This document shows, in pieces, positions 32,438-39,958 of a stretch of DNA of 44,552 nt. Within the stretch, counting starts at the first letter, position 1, and the number at the start of each line of letters is the position of its first letter. The notes under the pieces are model-generated. The model did not search any database. It saw nothing but the letters and a program-made list of their open reading frames with translations, and was not told where the DNA came from. Position numbers and translations under genes: made by a program. The DNA is from Chitinophagaceae bacterium (GTDB lineage Bacteria > Bacteroidota > Bacteroidia > Cytophagales > Cytophagaceae): the NCBI GenBank assembly GCA_028288405.1, contig JAQBNS010000156.1, positions 1-44,552 of the forward strand, written 5' to 3'.

Positions 32438-33031
32438 TTAGTTTTCATCTTTTATGACTGTGGTATCCGAAAATCTGTCGTGGAACCCATTTAGTGTAAA
32501 TAAAAAGGAAACTCTGTCAAAGGGTATCAGTCTGCAAAATGAGCGTCTTACGATATCGCCAAGCGTTGGCTTTGTACCATCTTTAGTGACAACAGTTGTT
32601 TTAGTCATAAACTTCCCAATGGTCTTTTGATAATTGCTTTCCATAAAAATGTAGTAACTCAAAGAGCCCGCTACAAATAACAGGTAGCTTAATAATTTAG
32701 CAAAAGATGTGTCTATTGAATCAATTAAAAATCCAAGAATAATGGAGTACATGCTTGTTACTAGTAAAGAAGCAATGGTGTCCACTAGAAAATGAATGAA
32801 CCGTGTTAAAGCAGGTACTTTCTTTTCATTGAATTGCTTTTGCTCTACAATTTTAGTTGCCCAGACCGTTTTTACTTGTTCAATTTTGGTTGTGTCGATG
32901 CCGCGGTTTTTAATTTCTTGTTCGGCCGCTTCAATGGCTAAGGGCTGATAATCGGCTCTGTCAACAGTTACAACTTTGATCAGTTGTTCGTCTGTGCGTT
33001 TTGACATGACGTCTTTAAAGTCTGTAGTCAT
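32438..33031 (-). CDS. RDD-family membrane protein
   Basis: A 197-aa protein. The first 60 residues are soluble (MTTDFKDVMSKRTDEQLIKVVTVDRADYQPLAIEAAEQEIKNRG, a helical tandem-like region seen in related RDD proteins). Then come two membrane helices and the conserved C-terminal block NYQKTIGKFMTKTTVVTKDGTKPTLGDIVRRSFCRLIPFD with HDRFSDT near the end. RDD proteins are of largely unknown role, some linked to ion transport. The stop is 2 bp from a decayed T9SS remnant. Confidence 0.88.
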   Translation of the reverse strand: MTTDFKDVMSKRTDEQLIKVVTVDRADYQPLAIEAAEQEIKNRGIDTTKIEQVKTVWATKIVEQKQFNEKKVPALTRFIHFLVDTIASLLVTSMYSIILGFLIDSIDTSFAKLLSYLLFVAGSLSYYIFMESNYQKTIGKFMTKTTVVTKDGTKPTLGDIVRRSFCRLIPFDRVSFLFTLNGFHDRFSDTTVIKDEN

Positions 33032-33095
33032 TTTTTTTCTGTTTATTTATCTCTTAATCATTGCGTGCCGAGTACAAATCACTCGTATAACAACA

Positions 33096-34382
33096 CTATG
33101 TCTTTCTATAATCGTCCTGGTGTTCATTGGCGAAGTGGGCAAGATCGGTAGTGGCACTTTTAAGGCTTTCATTGGCGGAAATAAGCATTCCGATGACTTT
33201 AGGATATTCCTCTTCCGAGATCATTCCTTGTTTGATCAGCATGGACAATCCTTCAATACTGGCAATGGGCCCTCTGATCTTATGAGAAGTACGGTAAGCG
33301 ATGGTTTCCAACAATCTTAACGTCTTTTCCTTTAGCTGCTGGTTTCGTTTTTTTTCTGTAATCAAAAATCCGATATACAAATATTCGATAATGATTCCTT
33401 CCTGATTTTTAATGGGAATAAAAACACAATCGGTCCAGCTGTATCCGGATACTTTCTTTTGGATCTTCAATTCACCTGACCATGGTTTACCGATTTTCGC
33501 CAGATGATTAAATTCGTCTCTGAGTCTTTGCCTGGCATTAGAGGGTAGGATAATACTGATGTCCGCATTGGTCAACTCCTCCATGGTATATCCTGCCTGA
33601 TCAGCGAAGACCTGATTGACTTTTAAGAAAATACCGTCAAACGATATCACGGCTGAACAAGTATAAAGATCTATCGCATCGCTGTAAGCTTTTAATTGTG
33701 CACTTTTCTCCTGCACCAGATGATCCAGGTTAGTGGAGAACTCCACCAATAATTGATTGAATGACTCCAGTTCTTTGTTTTTAGCATGCACTTCGTCGCT
33801 CACTTTCTTCAGGTCGTTGGAGTAGGTATTGATAATCCCTCTGAAAACCATGGATTGCGCCACTACGGTAAACCCTGATAAAAACATGAGGATATTTTGC
33901 AAAAAAGCATAAGGTGTATTGGGATCAGGGTAAAAGGGATGACTTGAATCGTAAAGAAAATAAAGAAGGTAACAAGCGAAGGAATAAAGAAAATAAATAA
34001 ACACATTAAGCAAACGATTAAACATCAGTATGGAACAACATCCAACGGCGATGATCGTAAATTCTGTACCCGTTCTGCGGTCGGAGATGGCCAGTGCTGT
34101 GAGAAGCGGTAACAGACCTATCATCAGGAAATTTCTGGCTGGTTTTATTTTACCTAAATGGTTGAGGTAGAAAATCAATCCGCCGAAGGGGAATAACCAC
34201 AATCCTTCCAGAGCCCCTTTTGTTCCAATGAAATAACAAATCACCGTGAGCAGTAGAGTCAGTAAGAGTACTATAGTCAAAAAAGCGTTGATGGTAAATA
34301 GACGCATCCTTTCGGCATAATCCATCCCGGATCGATAACCTATTCGAATCATCTTATACCAAATGGTATTTAAAAATGCCAT
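33096..34382 (-). CDS. Histidine-kinase-like protein without ATPase domain
   Basis: A 428-aa membrane protein. Six or seven helices fill residues 25-195, a short coiled coil follows (NTYSNDLKKVSDEVHAKNKELESFNQLLVEFSTNL), then a PAS domain (about 235-350: LYTCSAVISFDGIFLKVNQVFADQAGYTMEELTN, ending in YLYIGFLITEKK). Last is a HisKA-type helical hairpin with His367 in TSHKIRGPIASIEGL. The reading frame ends about 60 residues later, with no HATPase domain and only 64 bp before the next gene. It may dimerise with or be phosphorylated by another kinase. Confidence 0.85.
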   Translation of the reverse strand: MAFLNTIWYKMIRIGYRSGMDYAERMRLFTINAFLTIVLLLTLLLTVICYFIGTKGALEGLWLFPFGGLIFYLNHLGKIKPARNFLMIGLLPLLTALAISDRRTGTEFTIIAVGCCSILMFNRLLNVFIYFLYSFACYLLYFLYDSSHPFYPDPNTPYAFLQNILMFLSGFTVVAQSMVFRGIINTYSNDLKKVSDEVHAKNKELESFNQLLVEFSTNLDHLVQEKSAQLKAYSDAIDLYTCSAVISFDGIFLKVNQVFADQAGYTMEELTNADISIILPSNARQRLRDEFNHLAKIGKPWSGELKIQKKVSGYSWTDCVFIPIKNQEGIIIEYLYIGFLITEKKRNQQLKEKTLRLLETIAYRTSHKIRGPIASIEGLSMLIKQGMISEEEYPKVIGMLISANESLKSATTDLAHFANEHQDDYRKT

Positions 34383-34503
34383 GATTATTATTTATTGGAT
34401 TTATTGAAGGTATACGGCTAGGATTAAGTGATGGTTTCTTTACCCGCCAAACTGTTGCAGCGCGCTTTTTGGTCAATCTTCGATGGTTTTTATACCATTC
34501 TTT

Positions 34504-35037
34504 TTATTCCATTCGATCTATTGGTTCCCATTGTCCTTTTTTGAAATTCATATTACCAAATTTCGGGGAATTAAAGACAAGATGAAAACTCCATGTATCT
34601 CTATAAACGGTAGGATTAGTCATTAAAATAGGATGGGTAGGTTGAATCATAGTGACGACAAGTCGTTCCGAATGGTAGGGTTTTATAGTACTGACAGTAC
34701 CTTTAAATGTATGAGAAATTTTGTCTTTGTCCGACACATAAAAGTAAATGGAATCATTGTCCTTTATTTCAAATTGGAAATTATCGTATTGCCAATCAGT
34801 TTGCTTTCCTTTAAAATAACTGCGGTCAATAATATATTGACCATTATAATCGGAACGAGTAAGTTTTTTTTGACTCCATATTATTCCAACTAATGTACCT
34901 GACATCATGAAGCCGAACAGGCCTAACCAGAAATAACCTGTAATTTTTAAATAGATTTTATTTTTCGTGATAAACCAAATGAGCAGAAAGAGGAACGTTA
35001 ACGAAAGAGCGAATATGATTAGTCTGATCAATAGCAT
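34504..35037 (-). CDS. Small membrane-anchored protein, unknown
   Basis: A 177-aa protein with two N-terminal membrane helices (about 3-24 and 29-53) and a 120-residue extracytoplasmic beta-rich part starting RSDYNGQYIIDRSYFKGKQTDWQYDNFQFEIKDNDSIYFYV. Such short beta-barrel-like tails resemble lipocalin-type DUFs, but I cannot name one. It is separated by 121 bp from the histidine-kinase-like gene downstream. No regulatory site was recognised. Confidence 0.7.
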   Translation of the reverse strand: MLLIRLIIFALSLTFLFLLIWFITKNKIYLKITGYFWLGLFGFMMSGTLVGIIWSQKKLTRSDYNGQYIIDRSYFKGKQTDWQYDNFQFEIKDNDSIYFYVSDKDKISHTFKGTVSTIKPYHSERLVVTMIQPTHPILMTNPTVYRDTWSFHLVFNSPKFGNMNFKKGQWEPIDRME

Positions 35038-35079
35038 AGCTTTAATGTGTTTTTGTAATAGTTAGACACTATAACCCCT

Positions 35080-35445
35080 CTAAGCAACTCTCAAGATCTT
35101 CTCCATCTTGCGGCCTTTTGCTAGTTCATCTACTAACTTGTCCAAATACCTTACTTGTTGCGTGAGCGGATTTTTAATTTCTTCTACCCGGTAACCACAG
35201 ATTACTCCGGTAATAAAATGAGCATTAGGGTTGATTGTAGCTTTTTGGAAAAAGATTTCAAAAGTTACTTTTTCTTCGGTGAGTTTTTTTAGTTTTTGTT
35301 CGTCGTACCCGGTTAACCACTCGATGACTTGATCTAGTTCTGCTTTAGTTCTGCCTTTTTTTTCAACCTTTGCAAGATAAAGCGGATATACCGAGGCGAA
35401 TGTCATGGTTGCCATACGCTCATCGTGATTGCTGGTGTTGTTCAT
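35080..35445 (-). CDS. DUF2200 protein
   Basis: A 121-aa cytosolic protein of DUF2200. The diagnostic block [41 protein letters not shown] and the later [58 protein letters not shown] cover nearly the entire length. The fold is helical and the function is unknown. It lies 42 bp before the membrane-anchored gene and 180 bp after the DUF4180 gene. Confidence 0.92.
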   Translation of the reverse strand: MNNTSNHDERMATMTFASVYPLYLAKVEKKGRTKAELDQVIEWLTGYDEQKLKKLTEEKVTFEIFFQKATINPNAHFITGVICGYRVEEIKNPLTQQVRYLDKLVDELAKGRKMEKILRVA

Positions 35446-35523
35446 GTGTTATACTTTAGCTTTTCTTAATTCCATATTTCATTCATCTCTGTCAATACAA
35501 TAGGTTTGCCCTCAGTAACGCAA

Positions 35524-35572
35524 CCCTTCTACTTCGATTCATTCAAGCATCATTTTGAAGGCTTGTTAGGAT
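35524..35572 (+). repeat. Diverged CAAGTCT-type module tail
   Basis: CTTCTACTTCGATTCATTCA matches the tail of the module at 42255-42336, CTTCTACTTTTGTTCATTCA. The palindromic head is not recognisable. It is the most upstream trace of the palindromic repeat family, within a 180-bp spacer. Confidence 0.4.
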
Positions 35573-35625
35573 TGCTCATGATTGTTTTTTTTATTTAATT
35601 GTCGACATTCATCCTTAAACTTCGC

Positions 35626-35988
35626 TCATGGATTTGAGAGTACTTTTATAGCTTCTGATACAGTAGGAACAAAATTGATGTGTCTGCCTTTGTTGCTTTC
35701 ATAGATAAAATCAATCATACTCTTGCTTTTATATTTTGTGAAGTCACCAACAATTGCCAACGGGATACGGTAATTGGAAAACTTTTGCAATAATTCACCT
35801 GCCATCCCATTTTTTAAATCAAAGAAATCAGGAGTTATGTTTTTTTCGTGAAGGATGATTTTGTCAAAGTCCTGGTAATATAAATTGGCCAAAAGGTCGA
35901 ATCCGTCTTCAGCACGATTTATAACAATACCTTCCAAAATTACCTCGGCTATTTTTATGTCGTTTATACTATGGATTTCAATTTGCAT
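35626..35988 (-). CDS. DUF4180 protein
   Basis: A 120-aa cytosolic alpha/beta protein of DUF4180. Conserved parts are DGFDLLANLYYQDFDKIILHEKNITPDFFDLKNGMAGELLQKFSNYRIPLAIVGDF and the C-terminal SKSMIDFIYESNKGRHINFVPTVSEAI. Function unknown; found in many Bacteroidota and Firmicutes near small regulators. It starts the same-strand run with the 122-aa membrane protein 15 bp upstream. Confidence 0.92.
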   Translation of the reverse strand: MQIEIHSINDIKIAEVILEGIVINRAEDGFDLLANLYYQDFDKIILHEKNITPDFFDLKNGMAGELLQKFSNYRIPLAIVGDFTKYKSKSMIDFIYESNKGRHINFVPTVSEAIKVLSNP

Positions 35989-36003
35989 TTTAACACGAGC
36001 AGA

Positions 36004-36372
36004 TTATATTAACTCCGTATAAACAATGATGGCCGGCAGAAGTATAGCGATTATCCAAAAGGCTAAATTGAATTTTATATCTTTCATCAAGTGGGTATCC
36101 ATCGTCCAAAACGTATCGACAGGCGTCTTGTTTATTTTCCTAAAGACTTTTACCAAGAACATAAATAATAACTGCGAAAGTATGGGGATTTTAAGTGCCT
36201 CCACCAGTATCGAAAATACGATGGAGAAATGAGGTAAGGCGTACCCTAATACAAATAAGGCTGCATTACCAAACATGATGATAGTGAACGGTTGTCTTTC
36301 CAACAGCCATTCACGCTTCACTAGAAATATGAGTAAAATATTCAGCCCTAAGGTGATGTAAATAAAATCCAT
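36004..36372 (-). CDS. Small membrane protein, unknown
   Basis: A 122-aa protein with four hydrophobic helices (about 1-18, 28-48, 50-75, 98-119) and one conserved-looking polar loop (FRKINKTPVDTFWTMDTHLMKDIKFN). No family recognised. It is 15 bp upstream of the DUF4180 gene, so the two are probably co-transcribed. The nearest upstream element is the palindrome at 36420. Confidence 0.7.
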   Translation of the reverse strand: MDFIYITLGLNILLIFLVKREWLLERQPFTIIMFGNAALFVLGYALPHFSIVFSILVEALKIPILSQLLFMFLVKVFRKINKTPVDTFWTMDTHLMKDIKFNLAFWIIAILLPAIIVYTELI

Positions 36373-36419
36373 AATTAATGTTTAAAATAGTGTATAAATT
36401 TTGCGGTCAAGTCTTCGTT

Positions 36420-36442
36420 GGTGCCGATATTCATCGGTACCC
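36420..36442. repeat. GGTGCCGAT palindromic module A (short copy)
   Basis: GGTGCCGAT and ATCGGTACC form an inverted repeat with a single A/G exchange and a short loop. It lies in the 85-bp spacer between the 155-aa and 122-aa genes and is one of at least eight module A traces between 32.4 and 43.2 kb. Confidence 0.6.
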
Positions 36443-36457
36443 CTGTATTTATCTTAT

Positions 36458-36925
36458 TTACTTTGTCTTTAGAAAAGACCGAATGTCTGAGCCCGCAGCC
36501 TGCTCTGCAAAATCTTCTGCATTCAAAATAACCAAATCGAGAGGAATTAATCCTGCAGGACCGTAATTGTTCTCCGTGAGGTAATAGCCATTGGATAGTT
36601 GGATGTAGGCAGAACGGTCCAGGTCTATTTCGTTCTCGTGGTAGCTAAAATACAAATCCGTTATTTTTTGTCCCGATAAATGTTTTTTGCTATTGTGTAG
36701 TACAGAATCTCCGGTATTGAATTTGTTTTGAAAGTAATTCAAATTTTCTTCGTTCAGTAGCAGATAATCGTCATTGTCAAATTTGGGGATGTCAATGATG
36801 GTGCCGCTGCTTAGCTTTATAAAACTATGAAAGGATTGTAATCCGAATTCATTTTCTGCCAAGTAATGGTATTTCAAATCTGCAATTTCTTGTCCGATCA
36901 GATTGGAAAGAGTAAGTGTTTTCAT
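36458..36925 (-). CDS. Internally repeated protein, unknown
   Basis: A 155-aa cytosolic protein without a known family. It contains two related units: LIGQEIADLKYHYLAENEFG...HSFIKLSSGTIIDIP (about 9-47) and LSGQKITDLYFSYHENEIDL...AYIQLSNGYYLTE (about 83-118), each with the pattern LxGQxIxDLxxxY...xxIxLSxG. That indicates an ancestral duplication, probably of a small beta-meander. It begins 20 bp before a palindrome A plus B unit that separates it from the upstream gene. Confidence 0.65.
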   Translation of the reverse strand: MKTLTLSNLIGQEIADLKYHYLAENEFGLQSFHSFIKLSSGTIIDIPKFDNDDYLLLNEENLNYFQNKFNTGDSVLHNSKKHLSGQKITDLYFSYHENEIDLDRSAYIQLSNGYYLTENNYGPAGLIPLDLVILNAEDFAEQAAGSDIRSFLKTK

Positions 36926-36944
36926 AAGGTTGATTTATATTTTA

Positions 36945-37036
36945 CTCTCGCTGGTGCCGCTATCTATCGCTGCCTTTTCAGCTTTGGTTAATTACAATAG
37001 CTATTTTATACCATTCCCGAGCTTAAGGCTCTATGT
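36945..37036. repeat. Palindromic module A followed by module B
   Basis: Module A: CTCGCTGGTGCC, then a CTATCTATCG centre and CTGCCTTTTC. Module B: GGTTAATTACAATAGC, CCATTCCCGAGCTTAAGG and CTCTATG. The B unit recurs at 40684-40736 with the hairpin GAGCTTAAG/CTC preserved. The pair fills the whole spacer between two minus-strand genes and ends exactly at the stop of the next gene. Confidence 0.65.
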
Positions 37037-37600
37037 TCATTTTTTAATTTGCTTAATGGTCTTGCAATTACCGTTTACCATTACTGCTTTGATGTCGGAA
37101 TAGTCGGGACTTTTTTCTTTTACAAAATGAAATGTCAAACCGAAACAGCATTCGCAGGAGCAGTAAGTACCATAACCGTAATAGATAAGATTAAGTGTTG
37201 CCGTACTGTCTACTGAAATGTCACAGAGGAATTCATAACAGCAGTTGTCGGTAATATTGATATCAACTGATAAGGTTGAGTCTGTATTAATAATAGCGTT
37301 TATTTTGTCTGGTTTCCATTTTTCATTAGCATCCTCTTGACAATTCGATTTTGTGACTTTATTTAGATAAAGTCCGTAACCTCTCGCCATCATTTGATTG
37401 TGTGTCGAAGGAAGTATTGTGGTACCGATTAAAATTTGCTTTCTCATTCCACTTTCAAAAATAACAGTATCTGTCGAATAGATTAAGTGATCATCAAAAT
37501 TGTGGTCTTGTCTTATGAAAATGGTGTCTGGTGATTGCGCTAAAGCAACTGTAGAGAGCCATATACTTGTCAATAATAGTGTAATTTTACAGCGTGTCAT
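37037..37600 (-). CDS. Secreted Cys-rich protein, unknown
   Basis: A 187-aa secreted protein (signal peptide MTRCKITLLLTSIWLSTVALAQ). The mature part carries clustered cysteines: DNCCYEFLCD, then YCSCECCFG about 25 residues later. These suggest a disulfide-rich beta domain or a metal site. I recognise no family. A module A palindrome begins 20 bp upstream of its start codon, and modules A and B end at its stop codon. Confidence 0.75.
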   Translation of the reverse strand: MTRCKITLLLTSIWLSTVALAQSPDTIFIRQDHNFDDHLIYSTDTVIFESGMRKQILIGTTILPSTHNQMMARGYGLYLNKVTKSNCQEDANEKWKPDKINAIINTDSTLSVDINITDNCCYEFLCDISVDSTATLNLIYYGYGTYCSCECCFGLTFHFVKEKSPDYSDIKAVMVNGNCKTIKQIKK

Positions 37601-37619
37601 TTGTCTTTTAAATTGTTGC

Positions 37620-37662
37620 TCTTGCTGGCGCCGATATCTATCGGTGCTTTTTCACATAGGGC
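37620..37662. repeat. Palindromic module A, flanking the Y1 remnant
   Basis: CTTGCTGGCGCCGATATC, TATCGGTGC and TTTTTCACATAGGGC. The inverted repeat GGCGCCGATA/TATCGGTGC lies at 37626-37646. The last codons of the Y1 remnant's frame run directly into it, so it was inserted in, or evolved from, the end of the transposase gene. Confidence 0.7.
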
Positions 37663-37794
37663 GACAGGATTAAGATGAATATAATCCATTTTCTGATAAA
37701 ATACCTCATCGTTCTATAATTCTATAGGTTGATTACCGGCTTGCCAGAATTGAAAGGTACGGTTGTCTTTGTCTTGTAGTAATTTTAATAACCA
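37663..37794 (-). pseudogene. Y1 (IS200/RAYT-like) transposase remnant
   Basis: The minus frame reads FQFWQAGNQPIEL, a TAG stop, then NDEVFYQKMDYIHLNPV. This is the C-terminal signature of Y1_Tnp/REP-associated tyrosine transposases (W-x-x-G-N-x-P-I-E-L ... Q-K-x-x-Y-I-H-x-N-P-V). The catalytic HUH region and Tyr are absent, and a stop interrupts the frame, so it is dead. It is bordered on both sides by GCCGATA-type palindromes (37626-37646 and 37794-37841). A second, shorter fragment is at 26456-26488. Confidence 0.75.
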
Positions 37795-37841
37795 ACAAAT
37801 GAAAAAGGTGCCGATAGATATCGGCACCTTTTTCATTTGTT
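37794..37841. terminator. Perfect 23-bp palindrome, likely terminator
   Basis: Two perfectly complementary 23-bp arms around a GA loop, centred on GGTGCCGATA/TATCGGCACC with A and T tracts outside. It sits 22 bp beyond the stop of the ARPP-1 lipoprotein gene and could end its transcript. Its core is the same as the other module A copies. Confidence 0.75.
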
Positions 37842-37862
37842 AATATTCATCTTATAACCTCA

Positions 37863-39002
37863 TTACCTTGTTCTCATTCTATTACCAGGTAAAGGACGCA
37901 TGTTCTGATTTTTATTAGCGATAAATGTTTTATCATCTGTTTTAAGATAATTGTAATGCAGGCATTTATGCTCTTTCTGGTCTTCTGTTTCAAATAAAAG
38001 GACTTGTTTCGTTTTATTGGCGACAGTAGTGATGCGTGTAGCCTTATTTATTTCGTTTGTATAACTCGTGTCAGCATGTTCCGTGACCGATAACATGTGC
38101 TTCATTTGTTCCTCTGCCGGGGAATGAACACTGTCCTTTTCACCTTCTGAAATAGCTTCCAGGATCGCAGCGTCCAATAGTTTGGCAGAAAGATCCCTGA
38201 ATAAAGCGTGATTGTTGTAAATATTAATTTCAGATAATTCATTGTTGATGTATACCGCCATTCCAATGGCTTGGGTATTGTTTTGTAAAATCCCTTTTAA
38301 ATGGTTCAGGTATTCATTTTTCGATTTTAACAAGGAATCATTTTCCAATGCCAGTTGCAAGCTAGTAGACGATTGTGCAGATTTTACATCAACGTTTTTG
38401 TTGGCTTTTTTTGACAGTTCGTTTTTGTATTTTTCCTGCTCTTCTTCTACTTTATTCCAAACTTCCTGTTGGTTATTTTGATAGCGTGACGCTATTTTTA
38501 ATTTTTTGGAAGGAAGCATATTTTTACTGGAAGAAAACTCTTTTACATTTTCGTTTCCACGTTTGCTCCAACGGTTGTGTTCCACGCAAAAGCTAGGCAA
38601 TTTCACTTTCTTAGCATTGGGTTCTATAAGAATATCGTTACCGATGGTGCGATCTTGTTGTCCCCCTTTCACCATATCACCGGAGTGTATGAAAATATAA
38701 TCGCCGGAAAGGTTATCAATGGACAGCTCGTTGACGTTGCCGGTTTCTATGACTATTGCCTTTTTACTTTCCAATGCCTGATCTAACGTGAGGTATCGCT
38801 TATTGTTCAATGTTCCTTCTCCCTCGATCAGGTATATTTTAAGGTTTTTGTATTCAGAAGGAGTCCCCAAATGCTTGCCGTTAAGAGCCGTTGGAGGTGC
38901 TTGCGCAAAGGCTTGTTGTTTATAATCGGAGGTACAGGCAACGACTGCCAGTAAAAAACTGATATAGAGTAGGCGGGTGATTTTTTGCGTGAGCTTTTCC
39001 AT
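37863..39002 (-). CDS. ARPP-1 domain lipoprotein
   Basis: A 379-aa lipoprotein (MEKLTQKITRLLYISFLLAVVAC). Residues about 50-275 form an ARPP-1 domain (ARG and rhodanese/phosphatase-superfamily associated): SGDMVKGGQQDRTIGNDILI (107-126) and FCVEHNRW (138-145) are the hallmark blocks, usually seen as GGxQxR and CVExxRW. The middle is a charged helix rich in K, E and N. The biochemical role of ARPP-1 is unknown, and standalone cytosolic forms are associated with conflict-type and phosphate/tellurite-resistance gene neighbourhoods. Here it is exported. A perfect 23-bp palindrome follows. Confidence 0.85.
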   Translation of the reverse strand: MEKLTQKITRLLYISFLLAVVACTSDYKQQAFAQAPPTALNGKHLGTPSEYKNLKIYLIEGEGTLNNKRYLTLDQALESKKAIVIETGNVNELSIDNLSGDYIFIHSGDMVKGGQQDRTIGNDILIEPNAKKVKLPSFCVEHNRWSKRGNENVKEFSSSKNMLPSKKLKIASRYQNNQQEVWNKVEEEQEKYKNELSKKANKNVDVKSAQSSTSLQLALENDSLLKSKNEYLNHLKGILQNNTQAIGMAVYINNELSEINIYNNHALFRDLSAKLLDAAILEAISEGEKDSVHSPAEEQMKHMLSVTEHADTSYTNEINKATRITTVANKTKQVLLFETEDQKEHKCLHYNYLKTDDKTFIANKNQNMRPLPGNRMRTR

Positions 39003-39121
39003 GGTTTCATGATTTAGTATGAACCAAAACTAGGTGGAAGCACGAACAGTCTCAACCAGGACTTAGTAAAGAGGGTATTTGAATGAGGGAAACTGGATTT
39101 TTGGAGGGTGAATGAAAAATT

Positions 39122-39139
39122 GCTACACCGATAGATATT
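39122..39139. repeat. Half of palindromic module A
   Basis: CTACACCGATAGATATTA keeps one arm of the module A palindrome (CACCGATAGATATT). The other arm is lost. It lies in the 180-bp spacer upstream of the ARPP-1 gene start and before the DUF2721 gene stop; the rest of the spacer shows nothing recognisable. Confidence 0.4.
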
Positions 39140-39181
39140 AAATTCAATACATACTCTGCTCGCGCCACAGGGGGAATTCGT

Positions 39182-39634
39182 TTATTTTTCTCTGGAATGA
39201 TTGAGCCGAACAGTTTTGGCTGACTGGTGAACCTCGCGCAGAAAAAAGGCTAGTCCTACCACCAGTGCCAGGATGGCCAGGATGAACAAATAACCAATGA
39301 TCCAGCTTAAAGGCACGTTAAACATGGCTTCACAGAAAAGTGTAACAATAACCAGACAAACCAATAAGGCTGAAACCGTACAACTGGTAATGGCCAGACT
39401 GGTAAAATACCTTCTGCGCTCTAATATTATCAATTCCTTATTAATATTCTCTTGATGAACGGATGGGTTGTCGATTAATCTTTCTGTGAGGGATCGCCCG
39501 CGGTCAATAATCCGGGATAAGCGACCCGACATGACATTCAGCATTCCTGCTATGCCTGTAAGTAAGAACACTGGACCCAGAGCAAGTTCTATGGCCTGTG
39601 AGATGTTGCTGATATTTTCAAACGATGAAGGCAT
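39182..39634 (-). CDS. DUF2721 membrane protein
   Basis: A 150-aa membrane protein. I choose ATG at 39634 because the DUF2721 homology starts there (NISQAIELALGPVFLLTGIAGMLNVMSGRLSRIIDRGRSL). Three hydrophobic helices occur at about 10-35, 75-100 and 108-130, ending FFLREVHQS. The role of DUF2721 proteins is unknown. Downstream on the same strand is the ARPP-1 gene. Confidence 0.88.
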   Translation of the reverse strand: MPSSFENISNISQAIELALGPVFLLTGIAGMLNVMSGRLSRIIDRGRSLTERLIDNPSVHQENINKELIILERRRYFTSLAITSCTVSALLVCLVIVTLFCEAMFNVPLSWIIGYLFILAILALVVGLAFFLREVHQSAKTVRLNHSREK

Positions 39635-39703
39635 AGTGCATAAGTTAAAATGATTTTTTCGTTGGTGCAAGCGTTCCGCTCGGGGATTCTATAACTCCTC
39701 CGC

Positions 39704-39761
39704 CTTCACTGGCACGAGCATCCTGCTCGTGCCTAAAGCATAGAGCACCTCCAGGTGCGGG
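39704..39761. repeat. Palindromic module D1 (two hairpins)
   Basis: Hairpin 1: GGCACGAGCA (39711-39720), TCC loop, TGCTCGTGCC, a perfect 10-bp stem. Hairpin 2: GCACCT (39745-39750), CC loop, AGGTGC. Between them CTAAAGCATAGA. Lies between the DUF2721 gene start and the terminator of the VOC gene. Confidence 0.6.
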
Positions 39762-39825
39762 AATGCTATAACAACTAAAAGGTATAAATTACTTATCACT
39801 CTACCAACCTTGTTCCTGACAAAAA

Positions 39826-39861
39826 AAAGAATGAATGATAAAAGTTAATCATTCATTCTTT
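39826..39861 (-). terminator. Terminator after the VOC gene
   Basis: AAAGAATGAATGAT and ATCATTCATTCTTT pair perfectly (14 bp). On the minus strand a T run follows. It lies about 100 bp after the VOC gene stop. Confidence 0.75.
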
Positions 39862-39899
39862 CCGTTCATAACGCATGTCTGCATTAGCCAAGAAGCCCT

Positions 39900-39955
39900 G
39901 AGCAGGAAGCTCTATGGACTTTAAGCACGGGCAGGATGCTCGTGTCAGCAATTAT
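39900..39955 (-). repeat. Palindromic module D2 (inverted orientation)
   Basis: On the minus strand: GCTGACACGAGCATCC, TGCCCGTGC, then TTAAAGTCCATAGAGCTTCC. It is homologous to D1 but in the opposite orientation and with mismatched arms. It nearly abuts the VOC gene stop. Confidence 0.5.
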
Positions 39956-39958
39956 GGC

